DNA from: Corythoichthys intestinalis
Taxonomy: Eukaryota > Chordata > Actinopteri > Syngnathiformes > Syngnathidae
Reading direction: 5' to 3'
NCBI RefSeq assembly: GCF_030265065.1
Contig: NC_080412.1
Span: 19,086,501-19,150,500 of the forward strand
Length of the DNA stretch: 64,000 nt
Part shown: positions 36,535-48,800 of the stretch, piece by piece
How positions within the stretch are numbered: the stretch's first letter is position 1
Layout: every line of letters begins with the position of its first letter
Position numbers and translations under genes: made by a program
The notes under the pieces: model-generated
Databases searched by the model: none
What the model was told of the DNA's origin: nothing
What the model saw: only the letters and a program-made list of their open reading frames with translations

Positions 36535-36836
36535 TTTCACTGCATCTTCTTCTATTAAATGTTAGAGGGCGCGTCGCTTCAAAGAAAGATAAATTCTGCC
36601 ATCTAGCGGGTGGTCAAGACTGAACGTAAATGTAACAAAATAATTATAGCGTGTTTAAGCAACACGTTTCACGTGTTAACGACGACGCGTTTTATGTAAT
36701 ATTTAAGACATGTTAAAAAAAATGTTCTTTTTTTACTTGTGGGGCAATAAAGTTTTTTTTTGGGGGGGGCAGCCCCTTAAACCGCGCCTACCGGAAATAC
36801 GTCATTCGTAGTACCCCGGGAAAGTTTTTGTTGTGC
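36535..36836. promoter_or_regulatory. Shared promoter region of alkbh4 and lrwd1
   Basis: About 300 bases separate the alkbh4 start codon (minus) from the likely lrwd1 first exon (plus). Near the lrwd1 side, CCGGAAAT (36791-36798) is an ETS core and TACGTCAT (36798-36805) is a CRE-like site. They are almost fused, a layout common in bidirectional housekeeping promoters. There is no TATA box. A G-run follows a T-run at about 36755-36770. Confidence 0.6.
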
Positions 36837-36876
36837 TGGTGTGTGTCGTGAAGGAAACCAAGAAAGGCAAGTCTGT
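36837..36876 (+). other. Probable noncoding first exon of lrwd1
   Basis: The sequence GTGCTGGTGTGTGTCGTGAA leads to a good donor (GTAAGT) right after 36876. The coding part of lrwd1 begins with an acceptor at 39004, so an upstream noncoding exon is expected. This is the best donor just downstream of the ETS/CRE motifs. The 5' border is a guess. Confidence 0.45.
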
Positions 36877-37278
36877 GTAAGTACAGTTTTTATGCATTCT
36901 GTCACATATTTTTCAACCAGCAATGAATTTTTTTTTAGTTAGAAAAACTTCTGTCTACTTAAAAAAAGGCGAATTTTACATGCATTACACGGAAAGTGAC
37001 CAGCTTACCTGCGGACGGTGCTAGTCTTAGAAAAATTAATCAATATTTTTCCTCTCTCTTAACATTTGTCTCCACATGTTATATTTTAGGGCTATCAAAG
37101 TGTGTAAAGTGATTGTTTTGCAGCACTACAGAGCTCGCTGTTGGACTCGAAAATCCCAAAGTAAGGGGTTAACATGACAACAAGAGAAAACAGCTCAATT
37201 TTACAAGCCCTGAATCAGGCTTATATTCCTCCCAGTACAGTACATCGGTTAACAAGATAGTCAACATTACGGGGTTAA

Positions 37279-38789
37279 AGTGCTTGTGACACGAAAAAGC
37301 ATGTTTATTTCATAATACACGCGGTATTTTATGCTCCTGAATGATATGGACCGCTTGGATGTGTGTGGAAGCGATCGCTATATTTATTTAGTTTTTTGAA
37401 TCCCGCGCCAGGAAAATGAGTGACTTCCGGCTTCGGTCTCGCATTGAGGAGGAGGGCGCTGTGACGTGTACGGTAGAAGACGTCCTCTTCACGCTACAGT
37501 GTACTGTTGTGTATGAGGACGAAGGATTCAGCTGATTTTGCGGATTAATACTTTTATTTTTTGCATCACGCCAGCCAAACGGCTGCAGAAAAATCATTCT
37601 GTATGCGGGAGAGGCGTATGCGCCTTTTTGGAGTTTCAAAAGGTTCCCATTCACCGTGGATATTTACTGTGGGACCATTGGACTTACAAGGAAGTGAGTA
37701 AACATCTTGTTTTGTATTATGTCAAATACGAATACAGTGATTACAAAGTAAACACTATAAAATTCCTTTAAATAAAGGACTACTTACGTTTGATCATTGA
37801 TAGGCATGTAAAAAGCTATCCTCACGCTCATTAGCAGTTAGCTGTTAGCACGTTAGCTACACAACAATTCCAGCCACCCTCCTCCAGGGAACGAACTGTA
37901 AATTGCTCTCCGCCGGGCGGTTTGCCGATCCGCAAAGAAACTCGACAACCGGGTCGTCATGTCAAATAATCCAGGCTAGTTATGTGTGATTTTCCACTTC
38001 GAAGACTTTGAAACATCCCTCGGTTCGGGTTAGCATGTCGGCTAGCTGTCACTCCTTCTGGTCTGTTTACATTCTCCGAAGCCGGGGAAGGGAAATGACA
38101 TATGTCCGATTTAGGTGTCATAAAATATCGTTCGGCAGGTGTGACAGTAAAGGTAAAGTCGACTGTTTTGACCATTATGGAGTAATTTTGCCATGTCGTC
38201 TTGAATAAATGGATTTTTATTATTTTATATTCCATTTAGCACAAGTTATTTGTCATGACCATGCCATTTATTTAGCAATTGGGGAAAGTACTTGGGTAAA
38301 AAGAATATCCTGTAAAAATATTGAAGTAAAGAGACAGAAACAATGACATTTTGCCGCTCTCTTCGTCTCGTTTTCCTCATTGTGAATAGTTCCCCCTCGA
38401 CGGGCTGACTGGTCCTTCTCAAGCCATTTATATAGCTTTTGGGGAAAATACTTGGATAAAAAGAATATCCTGTAAAAATATTGGGAGTAGAGAGACTGAA
38501 ACAATGACATTTTGCAGCTCTCTTCGTCTCGTTTTCCTCGTTCTGAACAATTCCCCCTCAATGGGCTGAATAGTAAAACGGATGAGCCTAGTCTACCGCT
38601 GACGTCATCCACCTGTTGGGGACGCTAAAGCCCTATAATTGTAGGCGTGGCTAACCGGCAGATTAAAAGACTAATTTCTCGTCATCTGCGCTTTGCTAAA
38701 TTGTTGTATATGGTCGAATCGTCTCAAAATATGATTCTAATTCACATAATAATGCCATTTAAGACTTTTTTTCTGGTGTCGTATGCTCT
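37279..38789. mobile_element. TTAA-target element in lrwd1 intron 1
   Basis: Left end AGTGCTTGTGACACGA and right end TGGTGTCGTATGCTCT are inverted repeats. Each is bordered by TTAA (37275-37278 and 38790-38793). TTAA targets are typical of piggyBac and Kolobok elements, and I cannot tell which. The 1.5-kb interior has CpG-containing stretches and a 160-bp tandem duplication (38265-38584) but no recognisable transposase. Confidence 0.65.
38265..38584. repeat. 160-bp tandem duplication
   Basis: The unit containing AAAAAGAATATCCTGTAAAA and CTCTTCGTCTCGTTTTCCTC occurs twice, offset by 160 bases (for example GGGGAAA at 38281 and 38441). Divergence is roughly one base in ten. It lies inside the TTAA-target element. 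Confidence 0.85.
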
Positions 38790-39007
38790 TTAATTGGAAA
38801 CAAGGAAAACAGACTTAAACATTGGCTTTTAAAACCCTCTAATATTTGATATCAATCTGTCCTAATAGGCTATTCGTAGTTTTCTATTGTTTTCATTGAA
38901 TGAGCCATTACAAGGGTGCGGTTACGACTCGTTCACCACACCCCCATCCATCAGTTTCTTTGTTTGACTTCATCTTTTAATTGGTTTCCATGCTTCTCTT
39001 CAGAGAA

Positions 39008-42000
39008 ATGACGGAGAAGATAACAGAGAAGCTTCTACTGGAGAAAGGTTCTCCAAAAACCAAGAGGCTCGAGGACATCAAGACATTAAAGTAAGCACTT
39101 AACATTTCATTATCAGCTTTTTTCTACAAACGCTAACCTTTGAAATCCTTTGCAGGCTTTCCAAACTAGGGTTGAAGTGTTCAGACTTGCCTGTCAAACT
39201 CCTCTCCCGTCTTCAGTCCCTGGAGCGCTGCGATTTGTCTGGGAACCGATTGCAAGAATTCCCCAAAAACTTGGAGCTGCCCAAGTTGCGCTTCTTGGAC
39301 CTTAGTGACAACCAGATGGAGGATGTCACCTCAATGGCATCCCTGTGCAGCCTGGAGGAGGTCATGATGGAGGACAACCTTTATATCACTGTAAGGGGAA
39401 AAGGACATGTTTATGAAAATGCTTACTAAGGATGCAAACATACTCGGTTTTATATTGAACCGTTTGATAGGCCCTCTTCAATTCAATACGCAAAAACATT
39501 TGATCCAAATGAAAAGCTCCCAAAATGTATTTTCCGAATTTTTGTCGTCACTCTCGCTAAAATGTCGAGTGCAGCTTTGCCTTGACAAAACAAACTCTGC
39601 CACGAGTAGCCTCTACTCCACTCCTCCCCCAAACTGAATGAAACGTTATGTGGCGCACGAGGATCAATGCTCGTGAAGAAAGACCGAAACTTAAGGAGGC
39701 AGCTTGCCGGCTTTAATATCGTACAGATCCGTTGTTTGGCAGTATTTTGGGTGAGCTGATATGCTATCCCCACTCGTATATATTAAACAAAGACTGCCTT
39801 TACGGATACGTACAACAAAGTCCGCCTATATTTTGCTGTCGACTTGGCTGCTACGAATAACCTTGCATTGACAACAGACAGGTTAAGACCGTGGGTCACA
39901 GAGAGCTAACTCATGGTTACATGATGAACAATGAGTGGCAAATTAAGAGCGCTGTACTTCAAACTCGTCCTGTTTATGAAAGTCGATTGTCAAATGCTGG
40001 TGTTGTGCAGTACTGAGCAGACGTGACTTCTTTGGCGTTTGTTAACTTTTTTTAATGCCTGACAACACTCGCGCACACACTAGATGTCATCAATTAGCAA
40101 CCTAGATGTGCCACGTTAGATCCCCCCAAGTCCCATGCCATTGGCTGCGTGAGCCCAGAGTGATCATGGGACGCGTAGTCCATATACTACATTGATGAAT
40201 TAAAAATCGCCATGACTGAATGGAAGTTAAGCAGGCCAATTCAATCCATACCAGTGACTATAGCTAATGCTGCAAAAATTGTTTATCCAGTATGTAACAC
40301 AGATGGACTCGGATTACAAATTGGATGTTTTTCTCATGTGGTAAACATATTTGCTAAGAGAGTAATAGCAATCAACAGTGTGCCCTGCCTCACTTTACAA
40401 ACAGTAAAGATTGTTTTCAGCACTTTTACACAAAATTTCTTCAGATCAGTAAGAAGTAAGCATGTAAATATTATGCACTGTAATGCATGTTTATATGATG
40501 GCATTGTTATTTTTGCTTTTTAGAAAAATAAAAAACATTTTTTTAAAAATGTTTTTTTTTTTCTTTCAAAACATTAAATGTATTAAATCGAATCGAAAAC
40601 CGTGTCCCTCGTATCGAAAAACATACCGAACCATGATTTAACTGTATCGTTGCATCCCTAATGCTGACTTAGGTGACAAAAGTTGGTGGGGAAAACTGAA
40701 TTCTGTTTTGCATCTAATAAGACAAAAGTGCTTGATTTCACCCTTTTACCTACTTTTACACAGGTGAGTGACAATTACAAGCTAATGACGCTGCTGCCCA
40801 ATTTGCGAAGTTACAATGGTAAAGACATCACCAGCACCGCCAACCACGTACGCTTCGTGTTCACGGAAAACCTCAGGACGCGGGTATGGAATCTGCGTTT
40901 CATTCGCTTGTGCGTGCTTCCAGCCAAAGATGACTGATGACAAACTGCCTCATAGATTGTTGCCTTGTGGGAGAAAAGCTACAGCCTGCCGGTTCCCGTA
41001 ACATCAAACAAAATGGCCGTCCTGGAGGAGGACTTTGTTAATGCAGTGCGGAAGCAAGTGAAATATGGACCAAATTCAGTTAGCGACTTCACTAAATGGA
41101 AGGTAAGGAAAATGGCATGGCTGTTAAATTTCTCAATTACATGACTGGGAAATTTTGCTGTTTTACTGCATGTAGCTACTAGAGTGATGTCTTATTCCAG
41201 GGCTGTCAAACTCATTGTAGCGGCCACATTGTAGTTAATTTCCTTTAAAAGTCAATTATGTCTGCTAAGTTAGAATATTTAACTTATTGGCTTGACAGCA
41301 CTAGACGTCCAATCCGTTTTGACGTTTTCCCTGCTGTGTTTTCCATTGTGTCTGTTAGGTTGAGATCATGGCCAGGGAGTATCTGCGCTCGTTGACAGAG
41401 GAGGACTCATCAAACGAAGTAAGTGTAAGGCAAAGAACACTCATCCAAGATCAAAACAAATTTTTTTTGTTTTTTTTTTAGTTAACTGTTTCAGTGCCAT
41501 TGACGATAATAGGCATTCACTCATGTGGCCCTTTTCATACTTCTGATGTGAATTTAAATTAATCGGTCAGTAGTAGAAGTCCAATCGATTTGAACCTTTT
41601 TTTTATTTTTAGCTGACTTTGATATCATGAAATATTGTACATACAGTATAAGAGATTATTAGAGTTGGCCAAGCCAATTAAAGCATGTGAAAATTATATA
41701 GGATAATATCGACAACGGTTTTGCGCTACTAAGCATATGGCAATGCTTTATTGACACTTTGCAGTTGCACTTGAGCCGAAAAAAATTATGTTTTATTTTA
41801 ATAATAATTAAAAAAAAAACATTTAAGTATATATATATATATATATATATATTAGAGGTGTGCAAAATTTCCGATTCTTAGATTATTCGCGATTCGGCCG
41901 TGGAAGATTCGAGAACGATTCACAAACATCCAAATTCGATTATTGAAATATGCCAAGTAAAGCAGAAGTACAACACACTCAGCGCGCCGTGCGGTCTTCG

Positions 42001-42785
42001 GTACGCAATTAGGGACGGAGCGAGAGTAGCTAAACATCATGCTTCTCATTACCCGGCCCCTCGGGTAATGCCAATGCTCAACTCACGGCTCTAGCTCAAC
42101 TCATGCCACGAGATAAAAAAAACAACAACATACCTGACTGCTGCCGAAAAGCTGCTACAAAGTACAGCCACATTATGTTACGGTAGATATCATTTATATA
42201 GGACTAGATGCAAGATAGATTTGGTATCGTTAGCAGCACATCTACAAAAAGCTATATGCGGGCGTTAGCAACGGCCGCCATCTTAAAGCAGTACACTTCC
42301 CTGCAAGGCTGTTGTTGCGAACCTTCCAAGCGAACCTAATTAACTTTTTATCTAAAATACTCCTAAATCGGTAAAATATTGACTTGAATCTATCTTTAAA
42401 ATAGTTTTAAAACTTTCACATGTTGAAAGTAGACAAAAATTATGGAATAACAGGAGCAATTTTCACAACTTTAACGGTTGATTCACAACATTAAATTAAT
42501 TGAAAGTAGTTTAAAGCTGCTGATACAGAATGGGGACTGGAGTTTTTTATTTACTGTTATTTTTGTATATTTGTTTACTGCTATATGTTAACTTGATACT
42601 GAAATAGTAGTTTGGATTAGCCTGAGAGGATTTTTGAACAATTTTGGAACTAATGTACAAAACAATTTAAAAAAAAAAAAAAAAAAAAAAGGAGGGGGGT
42701 GCATCAATAATCGTTTTATAATCGAATCGGAGCCTCTGAATCGTAATCGTAATCGAATCGTTAGGTGCCCAAAGATTCCCAGCTG

Positions 42786-42861
<76 letters not shown>

Positions 42862-45800
42862 TATAGAGCACTTTTACCGATGCTGTATCCTGTGTGAAAT
42901 GGGAAGCCAGTGCAGTTTGTGAAGGACGAGGGTAATGTGATTCCTATAGGGGTACGGGTGAGAAGGCATGCAGCAAAGTTTTAGAAATATTGTAGGTTAT
43001 TGAGGAGTTAAGATGGAGAACCAAAAAGAATGCTATTACAGCATTCAAGTCTGGAGGTCATAAACGCATGGAGGAAGGTTTCAGCAGCAGAGAAGGTGAG
43101 GGAGGGATGAAGACAGCTATGTTCTTGACGTGGAAGAAGGCAATTCTGGTGATGTGGTTGATGTGCTGGTCGAATCTTCGTTTATTGTCGAAAATGATAC
43201 CTAGGTTGCGGGAATGTGTTGAGAAAGGAAGGGTGCAGTTGTTGATGGTGAAGGAAAATTGACTGTAGTTAGTTTCCTTTGAAAAGCCCATTATGTCTGC
43301 TAAATTAGAATATTTAACTTATTGGCTGCCCCTGACAGCACTAGACGCCATTTTGACATTTTCCCTCCTGTGTTTTCCATTGTGTCTGTTAGATTGATAC
43401 CATGGCCAGGGAGTATCTGCGCTTGTTGACGGCACCAAAGGAGGTCTCGCCAAACAAAGTAAATGTAAGGCAAAGAACACTCATCCAAGATCAAAATAAA
43501 TGTTAAATTTTTTTTTTTTTTTTTAATTAACGGTTTCAGTGCTATTGACGATGATAGGCGTTCAATCATGTGGCCCCTTTCATACAATTAGCCATAATAT
43601 GTTAAGTCCACGACCGCATATATCGGTATCGGTTTGATATCGTTATCGGATTTTTGGAGTTGGACAATATCAGGATATCGGGTATCGGTTAAAAAGTCAT
43701 TATCGGACAACTCCAGAGATTATTGACTTACAGTGTAAAAAAATTTAATTATGCAATTTAATAGCAATACTTAGTTGCTTAGTTTTTCATTGGATTTAGA
43801 AGGGTTTTTCCATACAACTATGTGTTGCAATCGTATTTGGCATAGGAAGTTAACTCCAAGCAAGGACACCCTTGTAAAAGTTTTCTCTAAAATTGTCAGA
43901 CTCAGCCACTGTTGCTGTGTTTATCATGCAGGAGGTCTCGACCACCATTAAAAGGAAGGAAACTCCACTGTCGACGTACAGCGACGTACGGCTGATTCCT
44001 CGTAAAAAGTCGCGATCTGATCCTGAAGATGCCGTGATTCCTGCCACGAGGCGTCAGTGTTCCTTGGTGCCCAGACGCGTACCTGCGAAGAAAGAGGCTG
44101 TCAGCGGGTGTTTGACAACGCCAGTCAATAGAGTTAAGAGCGGACCGAAGAATGAGTCAAATGATGATTTGATAAAGAGCATCAACAAGACGCAGGTACT
44201 CGAACCCAACACTCCTTTATAATTACATTTTGCCAAGATTTAGAGATCGAAATTCCTTTACCTTTTAATAGGGGAAGTGACTCTTTTTGGTGATTTAAAA
44301 AAAACGTATTAATATTGATGTCCCGATCTGATACACAGTGTTGGAATTGGTACCAGATATGTCTATATTTTTGGAGCAATCGGACCATATCGGATTTGCT
44401 CGCCTAGCAGACCCCGCAGAAATGCCAAAATAATCCATCTTTGTGAGACAGACAACGATGAGGGAAAAGTTTACACAGCTGACGTAGCGACAACGGTGTC
44501 ATCTCGGCGACAAACCGTCATCTCTCAGTCGTTGTGTGTGAATAAATTGTTACTATTCTATCTAAAGCTCTATTTGTCTGGTTGTTCATAGTATTTTGTA
44601 AAAGGAAAACATTATTCAGATGTTTGGGATGTAACTAATGCAAAAAATAGCTTTGTTAAAGTAAAAGTTATGTTTGAAATGTATGCGTTTACAAAAAGCT
44701 CATTTTCTCCGTTTTTTCATCAGAAATTGGAAAATTGCTCAAACTAAGCTATTTTCTAATGCTGATTTCTAAAGAATGGAAAAAGAAACGAACTTACTTT
44801 TTTTTCTGCTGAAAGAAGAGAGTCCAATCTTTCTTTTGGTGGGTTCAAAGTTTATATAGCAATAGAACAGAATTTTCTGTGGGCCTTGCAAAATCAGTCA
44901 AAATCCAGAAAAAACGGCCGGGAGCGAAGGGCCTTGCTCTGGTGAAAATGGCTGGGAGTGAAAGAGTTAAAATGACAGCACAGTGAAATGTGTACTTGTT
45001 GTGTTTTTCGGAGTTTTTTCACCCTCTGCTGGCGCTTGGGTGCGACTGATTTTATAGGCTTCAGCACCCATGAGCATTGTGTAAGTAATTATTGACATCA
45101 ACAATGGCGGGCTACTAGTTTTAGTTTTTGATTGAAAATTTTAAAAATTTTATTAAAATGAAAACATTAAGAGGGGTTTTAATATAAAATTTCTATAACT
45201 TGTACTAACATTTATCTTTTAAGAACTACAAGTCTTTCTATCCATGCATCGCTTTAACAGAATGTTAATAATGGTAATGCCATCTTGTTGATTTATTGTT
45301 ATAGTAAACAAATATAGTACTTACAGTGCCTTGCAAAAGTATTCGGCCCCCTTGAACCTTGCAACCTTTCGCCACATTTCAGGCTTCAAACAAAGATATA
45401 AACTTTTAAATTTTTTGTCAAGAATCAACAACAAGTGGGACACAATCGTGAAGTGGAACAAAATTAATTGGATAATTTAAACTTTTTTAACAAATAAAAA
45501 ACTGAAAAGTGGGGCGTGCAATATTATTCGGCCCCCTTGCGTTAATACTTTGTAGCGCCACCTTTTGCTCCAATTACAGCTGCAAGTCACTTGGGGTATG
45601 TTTCTATCAGTTTTGCACATCGAGAGACTGACATTCTTGCCCATTCTTCCTTGCAAAACAGCTCGAGCTCAGTGAGGTTGGATGGAGAGTGTTTGTGAAC
45701 AGCAGTCTTCAGCTCTTTCCACAGATTCTCGATTGGATTCAGGTCTGGACTTTGACTTGGCCATTCTAACACCTGGATACGTTTATCTTTGAACCATTCC

Positions 45801-48800
45801 ATTGTAGATTTGGCTTTATGTTTTGGATCATTGTCCTGTTGGAAGATAAATCTCCGTCCCAGTCTCAGGTCTTGTGCAGATACCAACAGGTTTTCTCCCA
45901 GAATGTTCCTGTATTTGGCTGCATCCATCTTCCCGTCAATTTTAACCATCTTCCCTGTCCCTGCTGAAGAAAAGCAGGCCCAAACCATGATGCTGCCACC
46001 ACCATGTTTGACAGTGGGGATGGTGTGTTCAGGGTGATGAGCTGTGTTGCTTTTACGCCAAACATATTGTTTTGCATTGTGGCCAAAAAGTTCAATTTTG
46101 GTTTCATCTGACCAGAGCACCTTCTTCCACATGTTTGGTGTGTCTCCCAGGTGGCTTGTGGCAAACTTTAAACGAGACTTTTTATGGATATCTTTGAGAA
46201 ATGGCTTTCTTCTTGCCACTCTTCCATAAAGGCCAGATTTGTGCAGTGTACGACTGATTGTTGTCCTATGGACAGACTCTCCCACCTCAGCTGTAGATCT
46301 CTGCAGTTCATCCAGAGTGATCATGGGCCTCTTGGCTGCATCTCTGATCAGTTTTCTCCTTGTTTGAGAAGAAAGTTTGGAAGGACAGCCGGGTCTTGGT
46401 AGATTTGCAGTGGTCTGATGCTCCTTCCATTTCAATATGATGGCTTGCACAGTGCTCCTTGAGATGTTTAAAGCTTGGGAAATATTTTTGTATCCAAATC
46501 CGGCTTTAAACTTCTCCACAACAGTATCTCGGACCTGCCTGGTGTGTTCCTTGGTTTTCATAATGCTCTCTGCACTTTAAACAGAACCCTGAGACTATCA
46601 CAGAGCAGGTGCATTTAAACGGAGACTTGATTACACACAGGTGGATTCTATTTATCATCATCGGTCATTTAGGACAACATTGGATCATTCAGAGATCCTC
46701 ACTGAACTTCTGGATTGAGTTTGCTGCACTGAAAGTAAAGGGGCCGAATAATATTGCACGCCCCACTTTTCAGTTTTTTATTTGTTAAAAAAGTTTAAAT
46801 TATCCAATAAATGTTGTTCCACTTCACGATTGTGTCCCACTTGTTGTTGATTCTTGACAAAAAAATTTAATTTCATATCTTTATGTTTGAAGCCTGAAAT
46901 GTGGCGAAAGGTTGCAAGATTCAAGGGGGCCGAATACTTTTGCAAGGCACTGTATGTTGAATGTATATATCCATCTTGTGTCTTATCTTTCCATTCCAAC
47001 ATTAATTTACATAAAAGTTTTGGCATATTTTATAGATGGTTTGAATTGCGATTAATTACTATTATTTAATTTTTAAGCTGTAATTAACTCGATTAAAAAT
47101 TTTAATCGTTTGACACCCCTAGTACACATATGTGGATAGAATAGCCAGGTCAGCCAATGAGTGCCCTATAATGAATTAATGTTGGCTGTGGAGCAGCCAG
47201 TGCGTCTGCAGCCCCTTCACGTCCTGCAGTGTCACAGCAAGCAGGACAACTCGGAAGACTTCTCCACTCAGCTTTGGGCCTGTGCCTTCCAGCCTCAGCA
47301 GGACTCCTCCGGTAATTGTACAAGCTTCTAACTTGTCTCAACTCGTTGCAATCACGACATCTCTCATGTTTATTCTTATGTTGCGCAGGAAGTCGCATAG
47401 TTGCGACATGCGGTGGAGATTCTTTGTGCCTTATCGACTGTGAGACTGGCATGGTGATGAAGAAGTATAAAGTCACTGGAGAGGTCTGTTTGCTGCCATT
47501 GGCATCACCCCTCGCAGTAAAAATACGCTGTCAATGGCAGCCAATGTGTTCAATTTAAATTCAGCTATCAAGGTGTTAATAAACATGAATAAGTCTTATT
47601 TGTGGCCACAGGAATTTTTCTCACTGGCCTGGTCAACGGTCCTGATGTCCCGAGGGGGGGGAGCTTCGGCGCAGCCTTGCAACATTCTTGCGGCGGGCGG
47701 AAAGCGAGGCTTGGTCAAGCTGATCCACCCCCGGTGCAACGTGGCGTATGGCGAGTTCCGTGTTAGCCGCAGGGCCTTGTCCATCCTTCGCTTCAACCAC
47801 CGCCAAGGCAACTTCCTATTTAGTAAGTGCTCACTATCACTTAAACTGTGTTCAAGCTCAGTTTCACAAGTGAAATATTTAACCCGTGATCGGGCAAGTG
47901 ACTATTTTTGGTCGTTTGTAGAGAAAAACGCCTACCCAAAAATTGTTAAAGATTTGGTACCCACTTACATGGGCATCATATTACGTGACCACTATATTAC
48001 CTCTTAATAGGGCGCTCATTTAAATACATTGATTAACTTTATAACATTATTGGGGGCCATAACCACTTTATTCCTCATACAAATGCCCCAAAAATCAACA
48101 GGAAGGGACCGAGAAATGCCCAAAATAAACACGACATGAAGTGGAATTGAACTCAAAATCAACAGAGAGGTACCCGAAATGAACAGGAAGTGAACCCATG
48201 CCCAAAAATCAACAAAAAGTGACTAACAAAATGCAACAAAATCAATGTGAAGTGACCCGCAGGAGTTTACTGACCAGCAAAGCATCCCCATGCATTTCTC
48301 CTGAAATTGCATTATCTAGTTAATTTGGTTTTTATGAACATTTTATGAATGTATACTGTAAATGTGTTTTTATTTTATAATAATTAACGATATTAACAGT
48401 TCATTAAATTGCCAAAAATAGTCACTTGCCCTGTAAAGTGTTAAAGTGCCACTGTTCTCTTTTCTCTTGAAGCGGGCTCTTACGACAACAAGATTGTGTT
48501 ATGGGACATCGGCGGAATTGACAGCACGTACAACTTTAAAGTTGTGTGAGTCATTATTTCGAGTAGTATATTTCACCTAATATGGTTCAAAAGTGCTGAG
48601 TTGAACATATTTAAAATTACACTCTTATTCACTGACACTGATGTCATTCACCATTTAAGACTGGCATATGTGTTGACTCCAGGCAACTATTAACACTGGA
48701 AAGCAGCTCTACCCCGCTGCACATCTGCCTGCCACCCACCAAGCCCGATGCACAGCTCCTGGCAGCATGCGAGGACGGTCTACACTGGTACAACACGCAA

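Larger units (their letters stand above)
44966..47121. mobile_element. Partial GGGCTGTCAAA-family element interrupted by a Tc1
   Basis: The right end ATCGTTTGACACCCCTA and the internal text (for example TAAGAACTACAAGTCTTTCT) match the 13387-14006 element. The left end is missing: homology begins abruptly at about 44966. The Tc1-like transposon 45324-46952 is inserted in it. The whole block is in the lrwd1 intron between exons 43932-44195 and 47197-47311. Confidence 0.65.

Noticed and set aside
38265-38584. A pair of long terminal repeats
   Set aside because: The two units are directly adjacent with nothing between them. This is a tandem duplication inside a TTAA-target element.
43893-43931. 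Upstream extension of the lrwd1 exon at 43932
   Set aside because: The open frame extends left past the acceptor (CATGCAG), but the preceding residues are not conserved in LRWD1 and the acceptor keeps phase with exon 41359-41418.
47534-48007. 157-residue plus-strand frame
   Set aside because: Only 47612-47822 is coding (lrwd1 exon). The sides are intron read through.
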